From Actinomycetota bacterium (GTDB lineage Bacteria > Actinomycetota > Acidimicrobiia > Acidimicrobiales > Acidimicrobiaceae): a stretch of 62,942 nucleotides of DNA. Location of the stretch: the NCBI GenBank assembly GCA_027366165.1, contig DAHXKX010000102.1, positions 1 through 62,942 of the forward strand. The letters are read 5' to 3'. The notes beneath the pieces are model-generated. The model was given only the letters and a program-made list of their open reading frames with translations, was not told where the DNA came from and did no database searches. Numbering within the stretch: the stretch's first letter is position 1; each line of letters starts with the position of its first letter. Positions 35,902 to 45,794 of this stretch are shown one piece after another. The position numbers and the translations under genes are program-made.

Positions 35902-37002
35902 ATGCAAATTCAGGCGGCAGTAGTAAACAACAAGGGAGAAGAATTCAACATCGAAACGGTGGAGCTCGATCCCCCCAAAACCGGGGAGATTCTTGTTCGC
36001 ATGGTGGCATCAGGAATATGCCATACCGATATGAACGTGAAGAACCAGACGCACAGGGTTCCAGCTCCAGCCGTACTTGGACATGAAGGCTCCGGCATCA
36101 TCGAAGAGGTTGCCCCGGGAGTGACCGACCTTGAGGTTGGCGACCACGTCGTTTTGGGCTTCGCATCGTGCGGGATATGCCGCAACTGTTTGCGGGCAAG
36201 ACCGTATGCGTGTGCCAGGCATGCCGAACTCAACTTTGGAGGCAGAATGGACGACATGACCCACAGGCTCCATAAGGGTAACCAGCCGCTTTCCAACTTT
36301 TTCGGACAATCCTCCTTTGCCAGCTACTCGGTGGTGAACGCACGAAACGCAGTCAAGGTTCCAAAAGATGTCGACCTGGCCCTCCTCGGTCCTCTTGGTT
36401 GCGGGCTGCTGACTGGAGCAGGCACGGTATTCAACCGCCTTATGCCGACGCCGGGGTCGACTATCGCGATCATAGGCGCGGGCGCCGTTGGACTCAGCGC
36501 CCTGATGGCTGCGGCCATCGTTGGTTGTGGCACGATCATTTCAATTGATGTCCACGAGAACCGTCTTCAATTGGCGCGGGAACTGGGCGCAACGCACACG
36601 ATAAATGCCGGCAAGTCCTCCGACGTCGTTTCCGAAATCCGCTCCATCACCGATGGTGGTACCGACTTCGCAATCGAGGCCGCGGGCCATCCGTCACTTC
36701 TTCGGCAGGCGGTGGATTCACTGGCTCCTCTGGGAACCGCTGTCCAACTGGGAGGGCTTCCACAAGGCACCGAAGCGTCAATAGACTCCAATGACCTCCG
36801 CTCAAAGAGTAAGACAATTGCAGGACTCGTCGAGGGCGGCTCTGTCTCAAGAGTCTTGATCCCGCAACTCATCAACTTCTACAGGTCAGGAAAGTTCTCA
36901 TTCGACAAGCTGGTTACCTACTATCCGTTCGAAGAGATCAACAAGGCCGGCGCCGACGCTCACGACGGCAAGGTGATTAAGCCGATACTCAGATTCAGCT
37001 AG
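35902..37002 (+). CDS. Zinc-dependent alcohol dehydrogenase, aryl-alcohol type
   Basis: This 366-residue medium-chain dehydrogenase has the catalytic zinc motif GICHTDM...GHEGSG, all four structural-zinc cysteines (CGICRNCLRARPYAC) and the NAD-binding fold IGAGAVGLSA near residue 195, followed by an Asp (SIDVHENR) that favours NAD. Overall it resembles benzyl/aryl-alcohol dehydrogenases, which oxidise aromatic alcohols to aldehydes. GGGAG precedes the ATG by 11 bases. It is a single-gene unit. The exact substrate is inferred from family resemblance. Confidence 0.88.
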   Translation: MQIQAAVVNNKGEEFNIETVELDPPKTGEILVRMVASGICHTDMNVKNQTHRVPAPAVLGHEGSGIIEEVAPGVTDLEVGDHVVLGFASCGICRNCLRARPYACARHAELNFGGRMDDMTHRLHKGNQPLSNFFGQSSFASYSVVNARNAVKVPKDVDLALLGPLGCGLLTGAGTVFNRLMPTPGSTIAIIGAGAVGLSALMAAAIVGCGTIISIDVHENRLQLARELGATHTINAGKSSDVVSEIRSITDGGTDFAIEAAGHPSLLRQAVDSLAPLGTAVQLGGLPQGTEASIDSNDLRSKSKTIAGLVEGGSVSRVLIPQLINFYRSGKFSFDKLVTYYPFEEINKAGADAHDGKVIKPILRFS

Positions 37003-37135
37003 ATCCTGTCGGCCAAAAACCAACACAGCGCAAGCAGTTCAGCTCGTGCCTCGTCAAGGTGCATTGATGAAACGACCAAAGGAACCATGAAACCCTCCAA
37101 GGCAGACGATTAAATGAACAAGCACGGGTCCGCAT

Positions 37136-38131
37136 CTAGACTTTGAACGAACTCTGAACTCCAGCGGGGAACAGATCTTCGACCTCGAGCGGTTTGTGCG
37201 TAACTCCCTGGTCATATGCGAACCGGAGGAACGCACTCAGTGTGACTCTGTTGGGCTCGATCCCATATGGCCAGTAGCCGTCGCTACCAAAAAATTCAGA
37301 AATCCTGTCGGCATATACCCGCGACCACGGAAGCGGGAATCTGCTCGCGGTAACATCGAACAACCTCTCCACCGAACGCCTCTTGGCCTCCTCGAATGCC
37401 TTCAGCAAATTCATAGCCACCCACGGGTTCTCGTCTAGGACCGACTTCTTGACCGCTATAACATGCATGATTGGAAAGATCCTGGTTTGCTGGAAGTACT
37501 CGTACTCCGCCTGCTGGTAGTCGACCAAAATGCGGCGCATGCGGGGATCCCCCTCCTCCACCGAGTGGGGCGCATGGGCCGACATGACCACATCAAGCTC
37601 GCCAGCCAGGAGCATGTCGTTCAGGCACTTAGTAGGCTCTGACCTGTAGCTAACACCATCGGGAATCCGGAGGTTCACCTTTTCGACCCGTCCTGGATCG
37701 TTCACCCCCGCCTGAACCCACTGGATGTCTGTAAGCGCAATTCCCACGGTCTCAGTCAGATAACCCCTGGAATACACCGATGCCGTCTGAGCCCACTCAG
37801 GAATTCCGACCTTCATACCTCTTATCTCGGAAATAGAGGTTGGTCCATCGCTACGAACATAGAAAGATGACTGCCTGAACACACGGGATGGAAACACCGG
37901 TATTGCGGTGATGTCGCAATCTGGTTGGGAAACCAGCGAAACATACTTGGCAAAGGAAAGTTCGCAGACATCAAATTCCCTGAATTTCAAAAACCTGTAG
38001 AAGATCTCCTCCACCTGAAGGTCCAGAGCCTTCAGCTCAACACCCTCAACACCAACCACGCCATTGGTTAGATCGCGAACATGATCGTAATCACTTATTG
38101 CGAGCGTCAGCTTCACCGCATTCTTTCCCAC
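37136..38131 (-). CDS. 4,5-dihydroxyphthalate decarboxylase-like protein
   Basis: This 331-residue protein matches the Pht5/4,5-dihydroxyphthalate decarboxylase family, which has a type 2 periplasmic-binding-protein fold but no signal peptide. Conserved segments include VYSRGYL near residue 120 and the C-terminal SDGYWPYGIEPNR. The family name comes from phthalate degradation, but many members lie outside such pathways, and no phthalate genes are present here. Its convergent neighbour is the alcohol dehydrogenase. Decarboxylation of an aromatic acid is a reasonable but unproven role. Confidence 0.8.
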   Translation of the reverse strand: MGKNAVKLTLAISDYDHVRDLTNGVVGVEGVELKALDLQVEEIFYRFLKFREFDVCELSFAKYVSLVSQPDCDITAIPVFPSRVFRQSSFYVRSDGPTSISEIRGMKVGIPEWAQTASVYSRGYLTETVGIALTDIQWVQAGVNDPGRVEKVNLRIPDGVSYRSEPTKCLNDMLLAGELDVVMSAHAPHSVEEGDPRMRRILVDYQQAEYEYFQQTRIFPIMHVIAVKKSVLDENPWVAMNLLKAFEEAKRRSVERLFDVTASRFPLPWSRVYADRISEFFGSDGYWPYGIEPNRVTLSAFLRFAYDQGVTHKPLEVEDLFPAGVQSSFKV

Positions 38132-38460
38132 TCATACCCCCAAACTAATCCGGCTTGCATTCAAGATCGGAGCCAGGCCGCCGGATGCCGGCATTGCCCA
38201 TCAAGGTCACAGTTCCCTCACAGACTATGGATGTTCTGACTCGCGCTGAGACAACATGGAAATCCTCGACCTAACAGGACCCAGACACCGAGCACTTATT
38301 GGTCACATGGTACCAGACATGAGTTGACAGACTGAGCACCTTATGGCCATGCCGACACAAAACTGAAAACAAGCAACCGGTGGAATTCGATCTCGGAGGA
38401 AATAGTCGAATCCTCACTGCCACCCTCGAATCACCAAGTGCACCAGCAAAAACATTTGAC
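38132..38460. other. Intergenic, no feature recognised
   Basis: About 330 bases upstream of the decarboxylase-like gene and downstream of ppdK. A promoter for the former is expected, but no clear element or terminator was identified. Confidence 0.5.
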
Positions 38461-41082
38461 CTACTTCTTGGATCGCAGCACCGCCTGAGCCGCTGCAAGT
38501 CTGGCAATGGGAATTCTGTAGGGAGAGCATGAAACATAGTCGACCCCAGCATGGACGAAGATCTCGATGGAGGCCGGGTCGCCCCCGTGCTCTCCACAAA
38601 TACCGACCTTCAGCGATGGCTTGGTGCTTCGTCCGCGTTCCACGCCCATACGTACCAACTCGGCAACGCCCGTGGGGTCCAGTGTCTTGAAAGGATTGGC
38701 CGGCAGCAGGCCAAGATCGATGTAGGTGGCCATTAGTCGGCCCTCGACATCGTCTCTCGAAAACCCAAAGGTCATCTGAGTCAAATCGTTGGTCCCAAAC
38801 GAGAAGAAGTCTGCACCGTCGGCGATCTCGTCAGCTGTAATGGCGGCTCTCGGCGTCTCGATCATGGTGCCGATAGTGATGTCGATTCCATCGACCTTTT
38901 CGGCGTCGATCGCCTCCTGGATCCAGGACCTAGCCAGCAACAACTCCTCTCTGGTGACAGTAAGGGGAACCATGATTTCCACGATTGGGTTCTTCCCCTG
39001 CTTTTTCAACTCGCTCGCCGCCTGCAGCAATGCTTTGACCTGCATCGCATAGAGGCCCGGTTTGATCACTCCAAGTCGGACACCCCTGGTTCCGAGCATC
39101 GGGTTCACTTCTTTCCAGGACTTAGCAGCCGTAAACAGGGCAGACTCCTCTGGGGTCAAACCCATGGTGGCTTCCTTTATGGAAAGATCCAGCGTGTCGG
39201 GCAGAAATTCGTGAAGAGGGGGGTCAAGCAGCCTTACCGTCACAGGAAGCCCATCCATGGCTTCGAAAATCTCTTTGAAGTCGAACTTTTGAGCGGCGCG
39301 CAACTCCTCCAAAGCCACCAGTTCATCGTCTTTGGTATCGGCCAGGATCATCTTGCGAACGATCGGAAGACGGTCCTCGGCAAGAAACATGTGCTCCGTT
39401 CGGCAAAGTCCGATTCCCTCTGCGCCAAAAGTGCGGGCGTTGGCGGCATCAGGGCCGTTATCGGCATTTGCCCGCACCGACACCTTGCCGAACCGGATAT
39501 CGTCGGCCCATCTGAGAATGGTTTGAAATTCAGGCGGCGGAGTCGAAGAAGTAAGTTCGACAGCCCCTAAAACAATATCGCCTGACGTCCCGTCAATTGA
39601 AATCTCGTCGCCCTCGACCACTGTCATGCCGCTGGCAATGAACGACCGGCCGACAATTCTGACTGCATCGGCCCCCACCACCGCAGGCTTGCCCCAACCT
39701 CTTGCCACGACGGCAGCGTGGCTGACAAGGCCCCCTCTTGAAGTCAGTACTCCCTCCGAACTGAGCATTCCGTGAACGTCTTCAGGCGAGGTCTCCTTAC
39801 GTACCAGAATTACCTTTTCACCTCTTTCACTGGCCGCGATCGCATCCCCAGCCGTGAAATAGACCTTGCCGACGGCGGCGCCAGGCGAGGCGCCTAATCC
39901 CCGTGCCACCACGTTGACTTCCTTAGTGGCGAACTGCGGGTGAAGAACCGAGTCGAGGTGGTCAGCGGTTATGCGGAGGACCGCCTCCTCTTTTGTGAGC
40001 GCGATTTCCGGCTCTTCGGTCATTTCAACTGCCATTCGCAAAGCAGCGACCCCGGTCCTTTTCCCGACCCGGGTTTGCAGCATCCATAGTTTTCCCTGTT
40101 CAATGGTGAACTCGGTGTCACACATATCGCGATAGTGGGTCTCCAGGCGATCAAAGATCCCGATCAGCTCGGTGAAGACTGCCGGGAATCTCTGCTCCAG
40201 AGCCGACAACGGCTCCGTGTTACGGACTCCCGCCACGACATCCTCGCCCTGCGCATTGACCATGAAATCGCCGTAGAAGCCTTTGGCTCCGGTGGCAGGA
40301 TCGCGGGTGAATCCGACACCGGTGCCGGAGTTGTCATCCCTGTTTCCAAAGACCATCGCCTGAACATTGACCGCCGTGCCCAGGTCATGTGGGATCCGGT
40401 CCCGTTGCCGGTAGGCAAAGGCCCTGGAACCGTTCCAGGAACTGAACACCGCTTCGATCGCACCCCTCAACTGCTCCTCCGGTTCTTGGGGAAACGGTTT
40501 GCCAGTGTGTCGTGCAACAATATCCTTATACGCCGCCGCCAAATATCCAAGCAGCTCATGTGGCACATCGGAGTCTGTTGAAGCGCTCGAAAGCTCCTTA
40601 GCGGCTTCGAACAGCTTGTCGAACTCTTCGCCCGGCACACCCAGTACGATCCTCCCATACATGGAGATGAACCGGCGATATGAGTCGTAGGCGAATCTCA
40701 GGTCGTTGGTCTGAGAAGCGAGACCTTCAACCGATCTATCATTCAGACCAAGATTGAGAACGGTATCCATCATTCCGGGCATTGAAAACTTCGCACCCGA
40801 GCGCACCGAAACCAGAAGTGGATCCGATGCATCTCCCAACGTCTTGCCCATGTTCTCTTCAAGGGTCGAAAGCGCTTCGGCAACCTGGGCTGTCAGATCT
40901 TTCGGCCAACCGGTGGCAAGGTACTCCCTGCAAGCATCGGTGGTTATTGTGAATCCATAGGGTACGGGAAGGCCTAGCACGGAGGTCATCTCGGCAAGAT
41001 TCGCCCCTTTACCACCGAGGAGGTCCTTCATCTCCATGGGTGGCTGCGGGTGCTCATGGTCAAACCCAAACACGTATCGCAT
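38461..41082 (-). CDS. ppdK: Pyruvate, phosphate dikinase
   Basis: This 873-residue enzyme interconverts pyruvate, ATP and phosphate with phosphoenolpyruvate, AMP and pyrophosphate. The N-terminal ATP-grasp domain starts with LLGGKGANLAEM, the swivelling phosphohistidine domain has LTSRGGLVSHAAVVARGWGK, and the C-terminal PEP/pyruvate barrel has the signature GICGEHGGDP. The phosphohistidine is the His of SHAAV. Length is normal (about 870-880). It stands alone, with the glycyl-tRNA synthetase upstream, and could serve gluconeogenesis or pyrophosphate-linked glycolysis. Confidence 0.97.
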   Translation of the reverse strand: MRYVFGFDHEHPQPPMEMKDLLGGKGANLAEMTSVLGLPVPYGFTITTDACREYLATGWPKDLTAQVAEALSTLEENMGKTLGDASDPLLVSVRSGAKFSMPGMMDTVLNLGLNDRSVEGLASQTNDLRFAYDSYRRFISMYGRIVLGVPGEEFDKLFEAAKELSSASTDSDVPHELLGYLAAAYKDIVARHTGKPFPQEPEEQLRGAIEAVFSSWNGSRAFAYRQRDRIPHDLGTAVNVQAMVFGNRDDNSGTGVGFTRDPATGAKGFYGDFMVNAQGEDVVAGVRNTEPLSALEQRFPAVFTELIGIFDRLETHYRDMCDTEFTIEQGKLWMLQTRVGKRTGVAALRMAVEMTEEPEIALTKEEAVLRITADHLDSVLHPQFATKEVNVVARGLGASPGAAVGKVYFTAGDAIAASERGEKVILVRKETSPEDVHGMLSSEGVLTSRGGLVSHAAVVARGWGKPAVVGADAVRIVGRSFIASGMTVVEGDEISIDGTSGDIVLGAVELTSSTPPPEFQTILRWADDIRFGKVSVRANADNGPDAANARTFGAEGIGLCRTEHMFLAEDRLPIVRKMILADTKDDELVALEELRAAQKFDFKEIFEAMDGLPVTVRLLDPPLHEFLPDTLDLSIKEATMGLTPEESALFTAAKSWKEVNPMLGTRGVRLGVIKPGLYAMQVKALLQAASELKKQGKNPIVEIMVPLTVTREELLLARSWIQEAIDAEKVDGIDITIGTMIETPRAAITADEIADGADFFSFGTNDLTQMTFGFSRDDVEGRLMATYIDLGLLPANPFKTLDPTGVAELVRMGVERGRSTKPSLKVGICGEHGGDPASIEIFVHAGVDYVSCSPYRIPIARLAAAQAVLRSKK

Positions 41083-41239
41083 CGATCCTCCTAAACGCCC
41101 GCTTTGGGGATTGATTGAAGAAAAACGGTCAATTCGAAATGAATCGAGAACTCATAAGTCAAACAACGAATACTTGCAGCCCTAATGCTGGACTCATCAG
41201 CTTACTACTTGTTGAACGCCAAGTTAAGGGGTCGCCCAG

Positions 41240-42547
41240 CTACTGCCATCCCAAAATCGATACCAGGTGGCTTCGCAGCTCAGTGATCGGCACCCTCACC
41301 TGAGCCGTGGTGTCACGGTCACGGATGGTAACAGAATTGTCCTCGAGCGAGTCGAAATCCACCGTCACACAGGCCGGCGTCCCCACCTCATCCTGCCGCC
41401 TGTACCTGCGCCCTATTGATTGCGTATCGTCATAGTCGCAGGAAAAGACCGGTGAAAGATCGTCGAAAATTTCATCGGCCAGCTTCATCAAAGGCTCCTT
41501 CTTTGAAAGCGGCAGGATCGCAACCTGATAAGGAGAAAGCCTGGGATCGAGCCTCAGCAGAGTTCTTGCCTCACCGTTCACTTCGTCCTCATCGTATGCC
41601 GCCACTAGAAATGCCATCATTGTTCGCGTTGCCCCGGCAGCGGGTTCGATGACATAAGGAACGTATGGCTCATTCGTAACCGGATCGAAGTACTCCAACC
41701 TCTCGCCGGAATGTGCGCCATGCGCCTTCAAGTCGAAATCAGTCCGATTTGCGATCCCCTCGAGCTCGCCCCATCCCCACGGAAAAGCAAACTCAACGTC
41801 CACGGTTCCTGCCGAGTAATGGGACAGTTCCTCCTTCTCGTGATGCCTGAGCCGCAACAGCTCCTCTTTGATGCCTAGACCGATGTACCACTGCAGCCTC
41901 TCCTTGTACCAGTACTCGAACCACTTTGGCGCATCGGTCGGAGGCACGAAGTACTCCATTTCCATCTGCTCGAACTCGCGAGTCCTGAAAACGAAGTTCC
42001 CCGGCGTGATCTCGTTCCGAAACGACTTGCCAACCTGGGCAATGCCAAACGGAGGCTTCTTGCGCGTCGTTTGAAGTATGTTCTTGAAGTTGATGAACAT
42101 GCCCTGGGCAGTCTCTGGACGAAGATATGCAACCGAAGCATCGTCCTCGACTGGTCCAACATATGTCTTGAACATCATGTTGAAGGCGCGAGCCTCGGTC
42201 AAATCGGTGGAACCACAGTTTGGACATATCCCGTCGATGTGGTCCGCCCTCCATCTCTCTTTGCAACTCCGGCAGTCCACCAGGGGGTCTGTGAAATTTG
42301 CGATATGCCCTGAAGCCTCCCAAATCTTAGGGGTCGACAGTATTGAGGCATCAAGTCCCACGACGTCATGCCTGAGCTGGACCATCGATCTCCACCAGGC
42401 ATTCTTGACGTTCCTCAACATCAGTACGCCGAGCGGTCCGTAGTCGTAAGTGGACCTAAAGCCTCCGTAAATCTCAGCAGAGGGGAAAATGATCCCCCTT
42501 CTTTTAGAGAGATTCACTATTTTTTCCATCAAGTCTTCAGTAGCCAT
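41240..42547 (-). CDS. glyS: Glycyl-tRNA synthetase (alpha2 type)
   Basis: This 435-residue class II synthetase charges tRNA-Gly. It has RRGIIFPSAEIYGG at the N-terminus, a zinc-ribbon insertion (CRSCKERW...CPNC), motif 2 around FRNEITPGNFVFRTREFEQM and RPETAQGMF, and a C-terminal anticodon-binding domain. Length and zinc insertion fit the single-chain bacterial/eukaryotic-type enzyme, not the two-subunit GlyQS. The IS1380 element ends 120 bases upstream of the start and may have altered the promoter. Confidence 0.96.
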   Translation of the reverse strand: MATEDLMEKIVNLSKRRGIIFPSAEIYGGFRSTYDYGPLGVLMLRNVKNAWWRSMVQLRHDVVGLDASILSTPKIWEASGHIANFTDPLVDCRSCKERWRADHIDGICPNCGSTDLTEARAFNMMFKTYVGPVEDDASVAYLRPETAQGMFINFKNILQTTRKKPPFGIAQVGKSFRNEITPGNFVFRTREFEQMEMEYFVPPTDAPKWFEYWYKERLQWYIGLGIKEELLRLRHHEKEELSHYSAGTVDVEFAFPWGWGELEGIANRTDFDLKAHGAHSGERLEYFDPVTNEPYVPYVIEPAAGATRTMMAFLVAAYDEDEVNGEARTLLRLDPRLSPYQVAILPLSKKEPLMKLADEIFDDLSPVFSCDYDDTQSIGRRYRRQDEVGTPACVTVDFDSLEDNSVTIRDRDTTAQVRVPITELRSHLVSILGWQ

Positions 42548-42667
42548 TTGCGGTCGATCCTACCAGTTCAGAGATTCGGTACCCAACACGGTTGAGTGTA
42601 ATTGGCCCCAACCCGGTCCAGCCATCCAACCGGCCGGATCGGTCCCACACCGTTGGTCCCCACTAAA

Positions 42668-44299
42668 CCTAGAGCCACCGACCCGACCTGGGAATTGGTC
42701 TCTCGAAACAGAGAAAAGTGCCCCCTGAACTGGTAGAATGAGAGTTTGAAAGAACCAAATTCTATCAAGCAAAGGAGACACTTTCTGTGAAGAGATCTTA
42801 CCAGAACTTAGAGGGTATCGAGGTCTCATTTGACGATGAGGCTCTGGTTGCGAATGCGGGTCTTGTCCTTGTGGCTACGCTCACGAAGAAGCTTGGGTTG
42901 GCTCGCATCATCTCGGACAAGGTAGATCTCAGGGGCCGGGTGGGCGGAGCGAATCCAGCCAGTAAGTCTCTCACGCTTGTCCATGCCATGACAGCAGGAG
43001 CCTCTCATATTGACCATGTGGATATGCTACGAGCTGGGGCTTCATTGAAGGTTCTTCCCTTCCACGTCGTAGCTCCCTCGACTCTTGGCACCTATCTGCG
43101 TTCGTTCACCTTTGGTCACCTTCGTCAACTTGATGAGGTGATTGAACAAGAGCTGGCAAAGGCGTGGGCTCTTGGTATCGCCCTTGGACACGAAGCCCTG
43201 GTGATTGACATCGACTCGACGATATGTGAGGTATCAGGGTGTCAGAAGCAGGGGGCTGCCTATGGATACACCAAGAAGTTGGGCTATCACCCGCTCCTTG
43301 GCGTCAGGTCCGATACCGGTGAGGTAGTTCACCAACGGATGCGCAAAGGTTCTGCCAATACCCAGAGGGGCACCAAGCGCTTCGTCCAAGAACTCATTGC
43401 CAGGTGCCGACGTCTCGGTGCAACGGGTGGGATCACCATACGCTTTGACTCTGGGTATCAATCAGATGCGACATTGAAAGAGCTGGAACGCCTGAGAGTC
43501 TCCTACACCATGGCGGTTCATGCCAACGCCAAGGGGATAAAAGCATTGATAGAGGCCATTGACGAGGATTCCTGGGCATCGATTGACTATACCGAGGGTG
43601 GTGAGGCCCAAGTGGCAGAGACTATCTATCAGCAAAGACGACTCGTCGTACGCCGCACCAGACTCATTGGTGTCCAAGCAGAACTCTTTCCCAACTGGAG
43701 ATACTTCGGGTTTGTGACCGATCTTGACGGGTCGGCCATCAAAGTTGATGAGTTTCACCGGAATCGAGCAAGGATTGAACTCTCCATCAAAGATCTCAAG
43801 GAGGGGGCAGGGATGGAACACGTCCCCTCGGGTAAGTTCTTTGCCAATGGAGCGTGGCTGAGCCATGCGGTTATCGCGCATAACCTCATTCGCCAGGTGA
43901 ACTACTTGGGAAAGATTACCCCTCGAGAGTCCATGGTGGTAGCGCGTACCTTTCGCAGTCACTTTGTAGCAATCGCAGCAAGACTCGTCAATAGATCAGG
44001 GAAGATGCTACTGCGTGCTCCAATACGCTGGCCATGGGCCAATGCCTTCCTTCGCGCACTCACAGAATTACGCGCACTTACACCAGTTCCCACATAGACC
44101 ACCTCATCTGGCTACGAGCGTGAGCCAAAGACATCATCTCCGCGCCGCACAACCCAAACACCATTGTGAGTCCTTAGCCCCACACGTCCCGAGCCGGGTC
44201 AAAAACGATCGAAAACCACAGACCACGACCACGAGCTGCCAGTCACAATCTCCTAATCACCGATGGTCATCCCAACTGGAGCCGATCGGTGGATCCAGG
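42668..44299 (+). mobile_element. Intact IS1380-family insertion sequence, 1632 bp
   Basis: The ends CCTAGAGCCACCGA (42668-42681) and TCGGTGGATCCAGG (44286-44299) form imperfect terminal inverted repeats, 12 of 14 bases. Identical 5-bp direct repeats CTAAA flank the element at 42663-42667 and 44300-44304. A full-length transposase lies inside. Intact target duplications suggest a recent insertion between the MFS gene and glyS. Confidence 0.88.
42787..44097 (+). CDS. IS1380-family DDE transposase
   Basis: This 436-residue transposase has no internal stop and matches the IS1380 family: N-terminal NAGLVLVATL, the first catalytic Asp in VIDIDSTICEV, the second in IRFDSGYQSD and the Glu in the NRARIELSIKDLKEGAGMEH region. 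The start is GTG at 42787 with AAAGGAG upstream. Catalysis cuts and pastes or copies the element; the family generates 4-5 bp duplications, in agreement with the flanks. Confidence 0.93.
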   Translation: MKRSYQNLEGIEVSFDDEALVANAGLVLVATLTKKLGLARIISDKVDLRGRVGGANPASKSLTLVHAMTAGASHIDHVDMLRAGASLKVLPFHVVAPSTLGTYLRSFTFGHLRQLDEVIEQELAKAWALGIALGHEALVIDIDSTICEVSGCQKQGAAYGYTKKLGYHPLLGVRSDTGEVVHQRMRKGSANTQRGTKRFVQELIARCRRLGATGGITIRFDSGYQSDATLKELERLRVSYTMAVHANAKGIKALIEAIDEDSWASIDYTEGGEAQVAETIYQQRRLVVRRTRLIGVQAELFPNWRYFGFVTDLDGSAIKVDEFHRNRARIELSIKDLKEGAGMEHVPSGKFFANGAWLSHAVIAHNLIRQVNYLGKITPRESMVVARTFRSHFVAIAARLVNRSGKMLLRAPIRWPWANAFLRALTELRALTPVPT

Positions 44300-44353
44300 C
44301 TAAAGCAGACGTTGTCACCTTCAGTTCGACAAAGCCATTGCCGACGAGCAATC

Positions 44354-45607
44354 CTATAGATGCTGCTCACGGGAACGAACCGTTCTGAACGATCGCCAAA
44401 GCATAAGATCGTATGAGATCTTTAGAACTCCGCTCACCAAAAACGGGGCCACAGCAGAGACGTTTGAGAGCAGGTACCCGCCGACCACCGGACCAATTGA
44501 ACGGCCCGCCTGTCGGCCCATAGAAGTCCGCGAAGCCGCTCTGCGCCGCTCCTCCGGCTTTACAATCGAAGCTATATAGCTCTTTCGCGTCGGCACGTCC
44601 ATTTCCACCAACAACGATCTCGCAAGCAGGAGAATACCGGCGACAGCCGCCCCCGGAGCGAAAGGCACCGCAACAAGTAGAACGCTCGACGGAATGTGCG
44701 TAAAAACGGCTGTATTCAGGAGCCCTATCTTTCTGGAAATCCTCTCCGCCAACGGGTAAGAGATCCCCGAAAGAACGTCCATGCCGAAGAAGAGCAGAGA
44801 GAGCGAGACGATGCTCAAGTTGAAGTGATACCTGAGCCAATAGATGATCAGGCTGGATGCGACAACGCCACTACCAGCCGAGTCGATGACGAACAATAGG
44901 GCGATCCGGTTTATTGCCGCCTCCGAACTGCCGGTTCGGCTTGAATCGGCACCATCCTTGGCCACAAAAGACTCTTTCGCTGGAACTGATCCACTTGAAG
45001 ACCTCACCGCCATGGCCCTGGAACCAGGGTCCACCACATAGACCGACGCCACCGCAATGGCAATACCGAGTAACAAATAGACCGCAGTTAGAAATCTGAG
45101 TCCAGTGGCTTCGTTCATCCCGATTAGCGTGGGAAAAGAGGCGAACAGGGCGCCAAGCGCCCCCATGGCAGTCACTATCAAACCGTTCCTGGCAAAGACC
45201 TTGGTCCTTCGATCCGGTGGAGTCTGGGCAAACACCCCTTCGGCAAGCGCTCCTATGAACATGCCTCCATTGGGGGGCAGAAAACCCAGAAGCGCACCAA
45301 CGTAGAGAACGCTGACGCTATGGGCAAGCAACACGGTCACGCCGGTTAACACCATTAGTATCCCGGAGATCACAAGGGGGATACGCGCTCCATGCCGGTG
45401 CGCCACAAAAGTCAAGTAATGAGTGAAGACAATCCCAACCGCCACAGAGAGGCTGGTGACAATCCCCAGACCCAGAGCGGCGATTCCAAGGTTGCGGGCG
45501 ATAATAACGAAAATGATTGAGAAGTATCCCATCGCAAAGCTCCGGATACCGTCAGTGACGAAAAGTGACGTCTGATTTGTCCCTTTTGAAGCTGAATTAT
45601 GACTCAA
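44354..45607 (-). CDS. MFS transporter
   Basis: This 417-residue membrane protein has about 12 predicted hydrophobic helices in two halves, with a polar central loop (about residues 205-235) rich in Ser and charged residues. It resembles major-facilitator exporters. Substrate motifs are not distinctive; the loop between helices 2 and 3 (AHRHGARIP) is the usual MFS motif A position. Its stop lies 55 bases from the IS1380 right end. Neighbours do not suggest a substrate. Confidence 0.82.
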   Translation of the reverse strand: MSHNSASKGTNQTSLFVTDGIRSFAMGYFSIIFVIIARNLGIAALGLGIVTSLSVAVGIVFTHYLTFVAHRHGARIPLVISGILMVLTGVTVLLAHSVSVLYVGALLGFLPPNGGMFIGALAEGVFAQTPPDRRTKVFARNGLIVTAMGALGALFASFPTLIGMNEATGLRFLTAVYLLLGIAIAVASVYVVDPGSRAMAVRSSSGSVPAKESFVAKDGADSSRTGSSEAAINRIALLFVIDSAGSGVVASSLIIYWLRYHFNLSIVSLSLLFFGMDVLSGISYPLAERISRKIGLLNTAVFTHIPSSVLLVAVPFAPGAAVAGILLLARSLLVEMDVPTRKSYIASIVKPEERRRAASRTSMGRQAGRSIGPVVGGYLLSNVSAVAPFLVSGVLKISYDLMLWRSFRTVRSREQHL

Positions 45608-45794
45608 GCTGCGTCACCATGGGAACCCCTCCAGAAGATGCCAAAAGTATCGCGACTTAGAAAGCATCTCCTGATGCATTAGGCATTGACATGCGCGCGA
45701 GTTTGCCCGCCACACCCAGCGGCTTGGACAAACAACGGAACGCGTTCATCGCGGCCCAAGAACGCCAACCGGTCATGAACTGCCCGGCCTTCGC

